From NCBI GenBank assembly GCA_000405345.1, contig ASPC01000053.1, positions 1 through 13,521 on the forward strand: a stretch of DNA of 13,521 bases. Reading direction: 5' to 3'. The translations under genes were made by a program, and so were the position numbers. The DNA is from Atribacteria bacterium SCGC AAA255-N14. GTDB lineage: Bacteria > Atribacterota > JS1 > SB-45 > 34-128. This document shows, piece by piece, positions 1 to 6,915 of the stretch. Numbering within the stretch: position 1 is the stretch's first letter; each line of letters opens with the position of its first letter. The notes below the pieces were generated by a model. It was not told the DNA's origin. It made no database searches and saw only the letters and a program-made list of their open reading frames with translations.

Positions 1-342
1 ACCATTTAATATTCCTTCTTTAGAGAAAGTTGCGAGTTAAGAAATAAAATGCAAAATCAGTCTACTGGTCAATAAAAATTCAGAGAATAAATTCAAGATA
101 ATTCAATTGACCGATTGACCTATTGACCTATTAAAATACAAAAGTACAAAATTATTCAGTCTTTAGTATTTAGTATACAACATTTAGTAAAGAAAATGCA
201 AGAATAATGAGTCAATAATTATATATTCGACATATATTTAAAAAGTCCTGCTTTTAGAGTAAAAAATATTGAAATATTTTTTTGTTCTTAGAGGAAGCAA
301 GAAAGATAGATTCCCATTCCCCGATCAGGTCGAGGACAGGTT
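1..342. repeat. Gene-free repeat-rich left flank
   Basis: I see no credible gene here. The stretch holds AT-rich repeat debris. Bases 21-95 resemble 6828-6965, and 210-286 resemble 7080-7158, so this is a second copy of a composite intergenic repeat. It contains three tandem octamers of the ATTGACCT type (106-132) and heptamers TTTAGTA (162-175, again at 183-189). An AT-only palindrome, AAAAAATATT-GA-AATATTTTTT, spans about 261-282. The right end is a palindromic repeat (303-356). The open frame on the plus strand across 269-808 is a shadow of the minus-strand QW-repeat gene. Confidence 0.7.
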
Positions 343-356
343 TCATGGGAATGACA
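303..356. repeat. Short dispersed palindromic repeat (ATTCCCAT...ATGGGAATGACA)
   Basis: The arms ATTCCCAT (310-317) and ATGGGAAT (345-352) are perfect inverses, and the element ends in GACA. The centre holds a second imperfect palindrome (CCCCGATCAGGTCGAGG, 319-335). A shorter relative with the same arms and the same AAGAT-GATTCCCAT lead-in lies at 10763-10793. The element overlaps the 3' end of the QW-repeat gene and supplies its last five codons and stop. Confidence 0.75.
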
Positions 357-1350
357 CAGAAAGCAATAAAAATTTATTTAATCCCCAGATGGAAAAAGCT
401 GTGTCGATTATATTGAAAGGATGGAAGCCTCCGGGCCAGGTGCCACTACGGCGTTGGTTGGATAAAAACCATTGTACTGCATTTTCCGCTAATGGTCTAT
501 ATTCTTCTGTTAAGCCCGGATATTTGGATAGAGAAGTAAAAGCTAACAAAGCCAAGCCTGTTTTGGATGCATCCCAGTGGCCAAAAGAGCCGTTTTTATT
601 TTGTTCATTTTTCAGATATTTCAATCCTTTTATAATTATTTCGGGGTGTTCACCGGTTTGGGCTAAAGTAAATATTACCGGGGGAGTAGTCCATAAGGGT
701 TCAAATTGCTTTAAATTTGGAAGATTGGTTTTCCAGGAACCATCATCTCTTTGGTCATTTACCAGCCAGAGGGAGGCTAATTTAATGACGGAATCGGAGG
801 CTGGGTAGTTATTGTAAAATAGTAGATACAATGCCCAGCAAGTATCCCAACAGTCGTTATTCCAGCTCCCGTTAGCATTTTGATTTTTTATTAGCCAATC
901 CATCCCCTTTTCTAATGCTTCCCCTTCGCTGGACGTATCCGTGCTTATTAAACCATATAGAGCGGCAGTGGTTGCTTCTACTTTATTCCAATCGAAAGAG
1001 GATGTAGCTTCCCAATATCCTTCATCATGTTGATGAGCCAAAAGAAAGGATAAAGCCTTTTTAATATCGGGGGTAGAAAAGGAAATTTGACTAAAAGTTC
1101 CCAAGCCAAAAAGACCGGTAGCTGCCACACTGGAACGTTTATCTTGAGTTACTATAGGCCAGCTTCCATCGGGTCGCTGTTTGTCGGCGAGCCATTGGGA
1201 GGCAAGAGATATTTTGCTTAGGATGATTTCTTCGGTTATCTCTTGTTCTTTAGCTGCGGCGGCTGTTACAAATAAAATAATCAAAGACATAATTAATCCT
1301 AAGATTATAATCATCATTAATTTGTGACAAAAGAAAGTTTTTTGATACAT
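343..1350 (-). CDS. Exported protein with six prenyltransferase/squalene-cyclase (QW) repeats
   Basis: This 335-residue protein begins with a positively charged n-region and a long hydrophobic stretch (residues 11-33, ending AAAA), which reads as a Sec signal peptide or anchor. The rest is an alpha/alpha-toroid-type repeat with six QxxxGxW/F motifs, at residues 58-64, 107-113, 157-163, 200-206, 250-256 and 299-305, spaced 43-50 residues. Squalene-hopene cyclases have this repeat but are about twice as long and carry a catalytic DxDD. I see no DxDD here, so cyclase activity is unlikely; an export-linked binding or structural role is more plausible (inference). ATG start with AGGG about 10 bases upstream. 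The last residues (SVSFP) and the stop come from a palindromic repeat, so the native C-terminus may have been replaced. It is separated from the pilin-like gene by hairpin repeats and probably has its own promoter. Confidence 0.8.
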   Translation of the reverse strand: MYQKTFFCHKLMMIIILGLIMSLIILFVTAAAAKEQEITEEIILSKISLASQWLADKQRPDGSWPIVTQDKRSSVAATGLFGLGTFSQISFSTPDIKKALSFLLAHQHDEGYWEATSSFDWNKVEATTAALYGLISTDTSSEGEALEKGMDWLIKNQNANGSWNNDCWDTCWALYLLFYNNYPASDSVIKLASLWLVNDQRDDGSWKTNLPNLKQFEPLWTTPPVIFTLAQTGEHPEIIIKGLKYLKNEQNKNGSFGHWDASKTGLALLAFTSLSKYPGLTEEYRPLAENAVQWFLSNQRRSGTWPGGFHPFNIIDTAFSIWGLNKFLLLSVSFP

Positions 1351-1375
1351 TTTTAATTTACCCTACAACAATTTT

Positions 1376-1405
1376 ATTTTATCAGTTTTTTGGTGGATTT
1401 ACCAA
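1376..1405 (-). promoter_or_regulatory. Possible sigma-70 promoter for the QW-repeat gene
   Basis: TTGGTA (1405-1400), an 18-base spacer and TAAAAT (1381-1376) lie about 26 bases before the start codon. A small inverted repeat (TTGGT/ACCAA) overlaps the -35 region and spacer. The match is moderate and the region is AT-rich, so chance is a real alternative. Confidence 0.35.
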
Positions 1406-1428
1406 TAAATTAAAACAGTATTTAATTA

Positions 1429-1456
1429 GCGTAGAGTGTTTAGCGTTTAGCGTATA
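1429..1456. repeat. Tandem heptamer array (GCGTTTA type)
   Basis: There are four degenerate 7-base units in a row: GCGTAGA, GTGTTTA, GCGTTTA, GCGTATA. It resembles in kind the heptamer arrays at 162-175 and 6837-6872, which have different unit sequences. Confidence 0.6.
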
Positions 1457-1478
1457 GGTGCAGACCGTAAATAAAAGG

Positions 1479-1624
1479 AAGGATAGGGGTCAGGTCTTGA
1501 AATGACATATTTTTCATCAATGCTTGCTTGTTGTTAATAAAATATGTCATTTCAAGACCTGACCCCTATCCTTTTCGTTGTTAATAAAATATGTCATTTC
1601 AAGACCTGACCCCTATCCTTTTCG
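1479..1624. repeat. GGGGTCAGGTCT-family inverted repeat with duplicated right arm
   Basis: A 35-base left arm (1479-1513) is a perfect inverse of 1539-1573, with a 25-base loop. The right arm and its leader form a 47-base unit (1531-1577) that is exactly repeated in tandem at 1578-1624. The left arm can therefore pair with either right arm. The arm core GGGGTCAGGTCT followed by TGAAATGACATA is shared in part with elements at 11788-11852 and 13494-13521. It lies directly downstream of the pilin-like gene and could act as a transcript end or mRNA-stabilising hairpin. Such palindromes are often moved by REP-associated tyrosine transposases, but none is seen here. Confidence 0.85.
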
Positions 1625-1638
1625 CTCTAAGTGAATAA

Positions 1639-2184
1639 TTAACTGGCGTCGGTCAGGGTAAAAGTGACGCCGATATGTTTTGCTTGTCCGGCAATTAAAG
1701 AGCTTGGGCTATCGACTGTAAGGGTATAGGTGAGTTTTGCGCCATCCGTGCTACTTGTTGTACCGGTAGCACAGGTTCCGATGCCGGTGACGATATCAGA
1801 TGCATTTATACTACTTAAGGTCACCTGCCCTACTGAGGTGCCTTCATTGGAACCGGAACCTACCGTCGCTTGCAATTTTAAACTACAGCCATCTAATACA
1901 GCAGCACCTAATTGCGCAGTAATTTTTTTAGTATTTTCATATACGGTAGAAGTATACTGCAGGTAATTCGCATCATTGGCCATACCTACCGGGGCATCCC
2001 CGGCAGTTGCAGGCGCGCTGACCGTGAGCGTAATATCACTTCCGGGATTCACATTCAGTACGGCAATCGAATCTACGCTCATGTGGATAGTCATGGCATC
2101 GGTCACATCAGCAGCGAGTACTTCTCCTAAATCAAATAAGAACATAATCAGAACAACGAGCAGGATAACTTTACATTTTTTCAT
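1639..2184 (-). CDS. Small exported pilin-like/surface subunit protein
   Basis: This 181-residue protein has a clear Sec signal peptide (MKKCK n-region, hydrophobic residues 6-19, cleavage likely near VLA-A, residues 22-25). The mature part, of about 155 residues, is rich in Thr, Ser, Ala and Gly with alternating beta-strand patterns, two cysteines that could form a disulfide (in DGCSL and GIGTC), and a beta-rich C-terminus ending VTFTLTDAS. Exported fimbrial-type subunits often look like this, but I cannot assign a named Pfam family. ATG start with AAGGAG eight bases upstream. It starts 17 bases after the stop of the usher-like gene and is almost certainly co-transcribed with it. It would be the most likely secreted or polymerising substrate of the two upstream products. 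Function is inferred from context. Confidence 0.7.
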   Translation of the reverse strand: MKKCKVILLVVLIMFLFDLGEVLAADVTDAMTIHMSVDSIAVLNVNPGSDITLTVSAPATAGDAPVGMANDANYLQYTSTVYENTKKITAQLGAAVLDGCSLKLQATVGSGSNEGTSVGQVTLSSINASDIVTGIGTCATGTTSSTDGAKLTYTLTVDSPSSLIAGQAKHIGVTFTLTDAS

Positions 2185-2201
2185 TTCTTTTTCTCCTTTT
2201 T

Positions 2202-5180
2202 TTATTTATTATTATCAGAAACAGGCTCTGACAATTTTAAGACATCTTTTTTATTTTCAATTATTTTTATTATTCTTTTACGGGGTAATATTTTTATTTT
2301 TACTTTTTGAACTTCTCCCGCTTTCAGGGTGAATTCTTTCGGATAATGGTCGATATAATAGAATGCAGGAAGATGGAGACCGATTATTAAAAATGACCAT
2401 TGACCCGGAGGTAAACCAGGAAAAATGAAATGCCCTTCTTTATCGGTGATACATCTTCTTATTTCTCCGGAATCTTTATTGATTAGTTGAAGATTTACCT
2501 GATCCATTCCGGTTGTTTTGATGAGGCCGGTTGTGGCGGTCAATTCACCCGGAGGATAATCGTACTTTATGATGTCTCCTTGAAAGAGCACCTTTCTGCA
2601 TAGTCTTATATTTACGGTTTGTTCCTCTCCCTGTTCTATCTTGAGCTTTAAAGGCATTTTACGAACGGGAATGCTGTTTTCGGGTATTGAAGCATGGTCA
2701 ACCTGCAAAATATAATCGCCGGACTCGAGGCCTTGAAATAAAAAATATCCCTGGTCATCGGTCAGGGTGCTAAAATGATTTAATTTTACCAAAACCCCTT
2801 TTATACCATGTAATTGCAGGTCTTCAGTATTATAGATCTTACCCTTTATCTTTCCGACATTTTTTTTAGCTCCCAGGGGTAACCCAAAGGGAACCTGGTA
2901 GGCTATTTCTAAGGAATTGATTCCTGTTAATGGTGTCTTTCCAAAAAAAGAATACCTCCCTTTTAAAGATAGAGTGCCCTCATTAGAAAATTGGTGTTCA
3001 TAAGTTACCCCTATATAGGGAGTTAGAGATACACTGAGTTCTTCTGGTGTGAAATCTGCATCCTGGTTGAATGAACAATTTTGCCCCAACTCTAAATTGA
3101 ATCCATTGGTAAATTCGTGTTGGCAGCTTAAATTCAGATCCAGATTTGTTGTGGAAAATTCCTGTTGATTGATAGAGCAGTAAGCCAAAATGTTTTCTCT
3201 ATCTTTTAAGGGATATTGTGCAGAAAACTGCAGTTCTTTATGCTGATAGGAATTCAGGAAAGAGCTCGATTCTGAAAAATAAGATAGATGATAGGTTTGT
3301 TGGGTGGCAGGAGAATAATCCACCGAAAGATAGAATTTATAATTTTCTTCCCGGTTGTTATTTTGCTGATCATCGATAAATTTTAGTTGATAATAGGTTT
3401 GAAAATGTATTTTTTCCTGTTGATAACTATAATAGAGCTGATACAAATCTTGATTTTTCCTAGGGAATAAATCTCCTTCAACCAAATTCTGATAGAGTAA
3501 AAAGAGCCGGTTATTGGGGAGTTGATAATGCAAGATAAAGTTATTCGATTGTTTTACGTCCGGAGTCGATATTTTATTTTTATTTTGGTATTGCCATCCC
3601 AGGGAAAAATTCTCTCCGAATTTTTTAGATAAAGCAATATTTTGAATGCTGATATCATTAAGCTCCCCCGGGTAATCCGGTTCGGCAACCAGCGTGCTGA
3701 AAGTATAATCGAAGGAATAAAATTGACCGGTTATCCGGCCTCTAAAAGCTGATGGTTCTTGCCGGTCAATATTAGCCCGGGCGTATTCCAGTTCCAGGTT
3801 GGTGTTCTTGAAGGGATTTTTGTCCGGAGAAAATAGTTGGTTGAAAAGGTCTTTCTTCTTGATTCCCAGGGACAATATATCGGTCATTTCCGGAGTGATT
3901 CCCGTGTTTCCGGCTATTAATTGGTTATTCAGATAAGTCAAATTAAATTCCCATCCGTCATCAAAAGGTTCTCCGCCCAAAGAAATGATATATCCTTTTT
4001 CTGGTGGTTCATCTTGGTCTATTTCTGCATGTTCGGTATTTGCATAAAGGGCGGTGATATGATATTTCTCATTTTTCCAGCTGCCCCCTATCCCCATCCC
4101 CTGCTCGAAAACATCTTTTTTAAGTAAAGGAGATATCCCTGTGTTAAATTTTCCGAGTGTGAATGTATAAGCTTCATTTTCTTTATTGGTAAAACACATT
4201 GAATAATCGATATTGTTTGTGGATGGGTCATCTAATAATGATAATGGTTGCAGCAGATGCAGAGTATAATTAATGTCAGCGTTTCCGGCATCTTTTAGGC
4301 GGCCATTACCATGAATGTTTATATCCAAATTTCCGCCCTGTTGATAGTTTAGGGAAAGGCTGGAAGGTATTCGGTGATAGATATCCGGATTACCACAAAT
4401 CCGGGGAATGAGCTGAACTTTATCATAATGATAAAAACTGATATCTTCTCCGTTTTTATCATTGATAGTGGCAATCAGGGTAATGCTTTCATCTTTTGTG
4501 TTGATCAAGTTGAGGGTGAGGGGTATTTTGATTTTTAGCTGAATAATTCTACTTTCGCCCGGAAGCAGGGAAAAGGAATTTTCATGGATAGATAATGGTA
4601 ATTTTTCCGAATCAGTAGCAGTTAAAAAAATCTTTTGTGGTGCATTACCGCGGTTAATGATGGTAAATTCTGTGTTATATTCTTCTCCGGCCAGGACATA
4701 GGGTGAGGGATTCTGTTCATGGGGAATGATTTCCACCTGGTAGGTTGGTAAAATTTTTATCTGAAATGTTTTTTGTGATATCTTTTTAGGATCGTTAGAA
4801 ATATCCCTTAATTGGCAGCTTACGGTATAATCACCTGCCAGGCAATGATGAGACACTAAAAAAGTGAATAAACGCACTTCCGTTTGGTAGGGGTTTAAGG
4901 TGAATGGTGCTGGTTTTAAAATGAGTGTCCAGCCGGGCGGTAATTTGAGCTCTTCAATGAATTCCAGGGTATTTGAACTTGTATTAGATACTTTAAGCGG
5001 TATGGTGATGATTTCTCCCGGTTCTGTTTTTAAGGAGGGAGAAACACCTGAAGTCATTTCAATATTTTTATGGGTATTGGTGGTAGTGGCGGCAGAACCT
5101 TGAAGATATAAAGCGTTGAGGAAAATAAAAAATAATAAGAAAAGTATTTCCGATTTACTACAGTTTACAATAAGTACCAC
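2202..5180 (-). CDS. Large outer-membrane beta-barrel, usher-like protein with Ig-like N- and C-terminal domains
   Basis: This 992-residue protein has a signal peptide (hydrophobic residues 11-31). Residues about 40-145 look like a NEW3/COG1470-type Ig domain (PGEIITIPLKVSNTSSN, PPGW), and a second Ig-like domain follows (about 147-260). Residues about 270-770 consist of many short amphipathic strands rich in Tyr, Phe, Asn and Gln, typical of a large outer-membrane beta-barrel. Two carboxypeptidase-regulatory-like domains end the protein (about 776-865 with TDDQGYFLFQGL, and about 866-965 with TDKEGHFIFPGL). Barrel plus C-terminal Ig domains, flanked by a chaperone-like and a subunit-like gene, suggests an export/assembly platform like a fimbrial usher. 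I see no plug or other classical FimD signature. It could instead be an adhesin or porin. GTG start preceded by AGAGGAAA. It lies 135 bases after the chaperone-like gene and 17 before the subunit gene. Confidence 0.65.
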   Translation of the reverse strand: MVLIVNCSKSEILFLLFFIFLNALYLQGSAATTTNTHKNIEMTSGVSPSLKTEPGEIITIPLKVSNTSSNTLEFIEELKLPPGWTLILKPAPFTLNPYQTEVRLFTFLVSHHCLAGDYTVSCQLRDISNDPKKISQKTFQIKILPTYQVEIIPHEQNPSPYVLAGEEYNTEFTIINRGNAPQKIFLTATDSEKLPLSIHENSFSLLPGESRIIQLKIKIPLTLNLINTKDESITLIATINDKNGEDISFYHYDKVQLIPRICGNPDIYHRIPSSLSLNYQQGGNLDINIHGNGRLKDAGNADINYTLHLLQPLSLLDDPSTNNIDYSMCFTNKENEAYTFTLGKFNTGISPLLKKDVFEQGMGIGGSWKNEKYHITALYANTEHAEIDQDEPPEKGYIISLGGEPFDDGWEFNLTYLNNQLIAGNTGITPEMTDILSLGIKKKDLFNQLFSPDKNPFKNTNLELEYARANIDRQEPSAFRGRITGQFYSFDYTFSTLVAEPDYPGELNDISIQNIALSKKFGENFSLGWQYQNKNKISTPDVKQSNNFILHYQLPNNRLFLLYQNLVEGDLFPRKNQDLYQLYYSYQQEKIHFQTYYQLKFIDDQQNNNREENYKFYLSVDYSPATQQTYHLSYFSESSSFLNSYQHKELQFSAQYPLKDRENILAYCSINQQEFSTTNLDLNLSCQHEFTNGFNLELGQNCSFNQDADFTPEELSVSLTPYIGVTYEHQFSNEGTLSLKGRYSFFGKTPLTGINSLEIAYQVPFGLPLGAKKNVGKIKGKIYNTEDLQLHGIKGVLVKLNHFSTLTDDQGYFLFQGLESGDYILQVDHASIPENSIPVRKMPLKLKIEQGEEQTVNIRLCRKVLFQGDIIKYDYPPGELTATTGLIKTTGMDQVNLQLINKDSGEIRRCITDKEGHFIFPGLPPGQWSFLIIGLHLPAFYYIDHYPKEFTLKAGEVQKVKIKILPRKRIIKIIENKKDVLKLSEPVSDNNK

Positions 5181-5315
5181 TTTTAATTTCCTCTTCTATG
5201 CTTCGTCTTTATTATTTTTCCTGGGACAAATAAAAACTACATCTCTTACTAAAATGAATCAGCAACATAACTTCAACTATGGTATGATTATTTAATAATA
5301 TTTATTCTCCATCCT

Positions 5316-6215
5316 TTATATACTGAGTGTAAATTGGCTTCCCCAAATATTTTCATCGCCATTATCAAGGACAACCAATGCCTTGTATTCTTGAGATAAC
5401 AGGTTCTTTAGATTGATCTTGTATCTTACTGAATTTTCCGGAAAAATAATAAATTTTCCCCCTTCGTATCTCCCGACAAAAGAACCCTGTTGGTCGTATA
5501 ACTCCACCCAGGCCAAGGGTCGAAGCAATCTCTCTCCGGTGTTTTCTATATCCAGCTGTAAAACATATTCCTCTTCTCTTTTTTCTATTAGATTTTCTTC
5601 GTTGTTATCTTTATTGTTTTCTGATGGTGGTGACAAAATCAGTTTCTGGTCTAAAATCTTTAAATCTCTTGTTCCACTATCCCCGATATTACTTATCAAC
5701 TGAATCCCGTAACGCATGATTTGTTGAATATTGAGGGTGGAATCAGTGGTTTGGGGGTCAGGAGTGTTTGAATGATTTATTTCATCATCGGGGATTATTT
5801 CTTCAATCATCAGCATTGACCAATAGGTGCCTTTTAATGAATAGTCTGATGGAACATGTATGGTACAATTGACTGTGCTATTTTCCCGGGGAGGAATTAC
5901 TAAAAGAGAAGGGGTAAAATTAGTCCAGCTGCCATTTGAGCGTTCTATTTGGCCGGCCGGTTCAGGATAACGACACCATCCTTGACAGGAAAACAAATAA
6001 TCGGTCTGATAGATTTTTATCTGTGCCGGACGGGTGCCATTATTTTTTATTTGTATGTATTCTTGATATGTCTCTCCGGGCTGTACCGATTTTTCTCTTA
6101 CTAATTTACCTTCTATAATGACTTCGGCTTTCCCGCAAGTTGACATTGATAAAATTATAAAAATCACGAAAAGGGTTCCGAGTATTTTAATATTATTCCT
6201 TATAAAATATATCAT
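5316..6215 (-). CDS. Periplasmic chaperone-like two-Ig-domain protein
   Basis: This 299-residue protein has an N-terminal signal peptide (hydrophobic residues 11-25, cleavage probably after CGKA, residue 30). The first beta-sandwich (about 33-175) contains PGETYQEYIQIKNNG, WTNFTPSLLVIPPRENSTV and a GTYWSMLMIEE strand. This layout matches PapD-like and DUF916/COG1470-type exported Ig proteins. A second beta-sandwich (about 183-299) follows an acidic Asn-rich linker (197-216). Cysteines in CQGWC may pair. By analogy it would hold subunits in the periplasm or cell envelope before assembly by the barrel protein encoded next; this is inference from fold and order. It is the first gene of the locus, with a promoter and structured leader about 100-300 bases upstream. 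ATG start with a weak GGATAGGA site. A lipoprotein reading at Cys27 is disfavoured because Met-Ser-Thr precedes it. Confidence 0.6.
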   Translation of the reverse strand: MIYFIRNNIKILGTLFVIFIILSMSTCGKAEVIIEGKLVREKSVQPGETYQEYIQIKNNGTRPAQIKIYQTDYLFSCQGWCRYPEPAGQIERSNGSWTNFTPSLLVIPPRENSTVNCTIHVPSDYSLKGTYWSMLMIEEIIPDDEINHSNTPDPQTTDSTLNIQQIMRYGIQLISNIGDSGTRDLKILDQKLILSPPSENNKDNNEENLIEKREEEYVLQLDIENTGERLLRPLAWVELYDQQGSFVGRYEGGKFIIFPENSVRYKINLKNLLSQEYKALVVLDNGDENIWGSQFTLSI

Positions 6216-6310
6216 TTCCTATCCATTATTAAAAGGTAAATTTAAATTTTACACTGGCAATTATGTTAGTTTATGCTCCCCGTGAAATCTATATCAATAT
6301 TTTACTCAGT

Positions 6311-6332
6311 AAAAAAAAGCCGGTAGTTTGGC
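6311..6332 (-). terminator. Possible leader terminator/attenuator
   Basis: On the minus strand a short stem GCC...GGC is followed at once by eight T (6318-6311). The local stem is only three base pairs, so it is weak alone. The CCGGC just before the T-tract could also pair with GCCG sequences at the 3' end of the aptamer-like segment (around 6401-6391), which would couple termination to leader folding. That switch is inference. Confidence 0.4.
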
Positions 6333-6388
6333 AGTCATAATATTGTATGAAGTTGCTTCTTCGGGTGGCACTTAAGAAATATTAAGTG

Positions 6389-6474
6389 TCGGCGTGTCGG
6401 CCTCGCTATAACAATATTTTAGGCCCATAACTTTGCGCCCTAACATTTTTAGTTATTATGTTAAGAGCGTAAAC
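6389..6474 (-). ncRNA. Possible divergent cyclic-di-GMP-I (GEMM)-like riboswitch aptamer
   Basis: Read on the minus strand, the segment has GGGCGCAAAGTTATGGGCC followed by TAA (from 6440), then TATAGCGAGG (6410-6401) and a GCCGA ending (6393-6389). Known GEMM RNAs carry GGACGCAAAG, then GGGTCTAA, then a TAGC...GCCGA 3' side in this order, after a hairpin. Here a hairpin CTTAACAT/ATGTTAGG precedes GCGCAAAG, and GTTAT (6431-6427) pairs with ATAGC (6409-6405). Against it: the conserved 5' GGGCAAACC is not recognisable, the hairpin lacks a GNRA tetraloop, and the closing stem is poor. The predicted transcription start falls at its edge and the target is a fimbria-like locus, a common c-di-GMP target. 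It may be a diverged or decayed aptamer or another structured RNA. Confidence 0.4.
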
Positions 6475-6481
6475 TTTTTAT

Positions 6482-6510
6482 ACTTTAGCATGTGGAAAGT
6501 AAGCAGTCAA
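6482..6510 (-). promoter_or_regulatory. Sigma-70-type promoter of the chaperone/usher-like locus
   Basis: TTGACT (6510-6505), exactly 17 bases, then TAAAGT (6487-6482). The expected transcription start is about 6475, immediately before the aptamer-like leader. This arrangement of promoter, structured leader and U-tract supports a regulated 5' untranslated region of about 260 bases. Confidence 0.65.
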
Positions 6511-6547
6511 GAAAAATAAAATAAGACTTCACCGCGTCGAGGGAAAA

Positions 6548-6769
6548 TCATAATTGTTCTTCCTCTTCCTGTTTTCTTATAACTTTCGCCTGCGCTTTAC
6601 GAAGCTCGGGATAAGACTCTGATTTCTGAAGATAATATTTTTTCAGTTGTTCGGCTCTTAATTTATTTAAAGAAATATGAATAACTTTAGATATGGAACC
6701 ATTTTTTTCTTTTAGTTCTTGCAGGAACCTATCATCAGGATCTGATAGATATACAATATGTCTGGGCAT
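6548..6769 (-). CDS. Small ribbon-helix-helix-like protein (possible orphan antitoxin/regulator)
   Basis: This 73-residue protein starts with a short beta-like segment (residues 3-8, RHIVYL). Two helices follow, joined by a KNGSISKVIHISLNKL turn, which matches the GxSxSxVIRxAL pattern of CopG/ParD-like ribbon-helix-helix DNA-binding proteins. The tail (about 45-73) is a charged helix ending in a run of Glu. Such proteins usually act as antitoxins or autoregulators, but no toxin frame lies next to it on either side, so the partner is missing or it is a stand-alone regulator. The start is secure: GGGAGGT lies eight bases before the ATG, and a TTGACG-N17-TAATAT promoter is just upstream. The call rests on fold pattern only. 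Confidence 0.6.
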   Translation of the reverse strand: MPRHIVYLSDPDDRFLQELKEKNGSISKVIHISLNKLRAEQLKKYYLQKSESYPELRKAQAKVIRKQEEEEQL

Positions 6770-6794
6770 TTAAAAGCACCTCCCTTGTGGTAAA

Positions 6795-6823
6795 ATATTA
6801 TCATACATAAAGATAGTCGTCAA
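6795..6823 (-). promoter_or_regulatory. Sigma-70-type promoter of the small RHH-like gene
   Basis: TTGACG (6823-6818), 17 bases, then TAATAT (6800-6795), about 25 bases before the start codon and next to a strong GGGAGGT ribosome-binding site. The short leader leaves little room for further regulation, apart from autorepression by the encoded DNA-binding protein. Confidence 0.6.
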
Positions 6824-6836
6824 GATTAAAGAAAAA

Positions 6837-6872
6837 GTTGCGAGTTGCGAGTTGCAAGATGCAAGTTGCAAG
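6837..6872. repeat. Tandem heptamer array (GTTGCRA)
   Basis: Five consecutive 7-base units: GTTGCGA twice, GTTGCAA, GATGCAA, GTTGCAA, then a final G. The cognate position at the window start (about 29-37) has only about one unit, so copy number varies between the two composite repeats. Confidence 0.75.
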
Positions 6873-6915
6873 TAAAGAAATAAAATACAAAGAAAGATGC
6901 AGGAAATAAATTTCA

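Larger units (their letters stand above)
6216..6547 (-). other. Long non-coding leader region of the chaperone/usher-like locus
   Basis: There is no gene in this 332-base stretch. Read on the minus strand it holds, in order, a sigma-70 promoter (6510-6482), a conserved-looking aptamer-like segment (6474-6389), a nine-base-pair hairpin (arms about 6390-6382 and 6375-6367), and a GC-rich weak stem followed by eight T (6332-6311). About 95 AT-rich bases then lead to the start codon at 6215. Confidence 0.65.

Noticed and set aside
269..808. 179-aa plus-strand open frame
   Set aside because: It runs through a repeat region and then antisense to the well-supported QW-repeat gene. No ribosome-binding site and no recognisable domain.
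1531..1624. Two 47-base direct repeats considered as a minimal CRISPR
   Set aside because: The units are adjacent with no spacer, the sequence is an inverted-repeat arm, and no cas gene is present.
1730..2332. Three overlapping plus-strand frames opposite the pilin-like gene
   Set aside because: All are antisense shadows. The minus-strand gene has a signal peptide, a strong ribosome-binding site and operon spacing.
5181..5315. Separate promoter for the usher-like gene (TTGAAG-N17-TTTAGT)
   Set aside because: The -10 match is poor and the region is AT-rich. Not enough to call, though the 135-base gap leaves room for one.
6132..6140. Lipoprotein processing site at Cys27 of the chaperone-like protein
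   Set aside because: The residues before the cysteine (Met-Ser-Thr) do not fit a lipobox. Ordinary signal peptidase cleavage after CGKA fits better.
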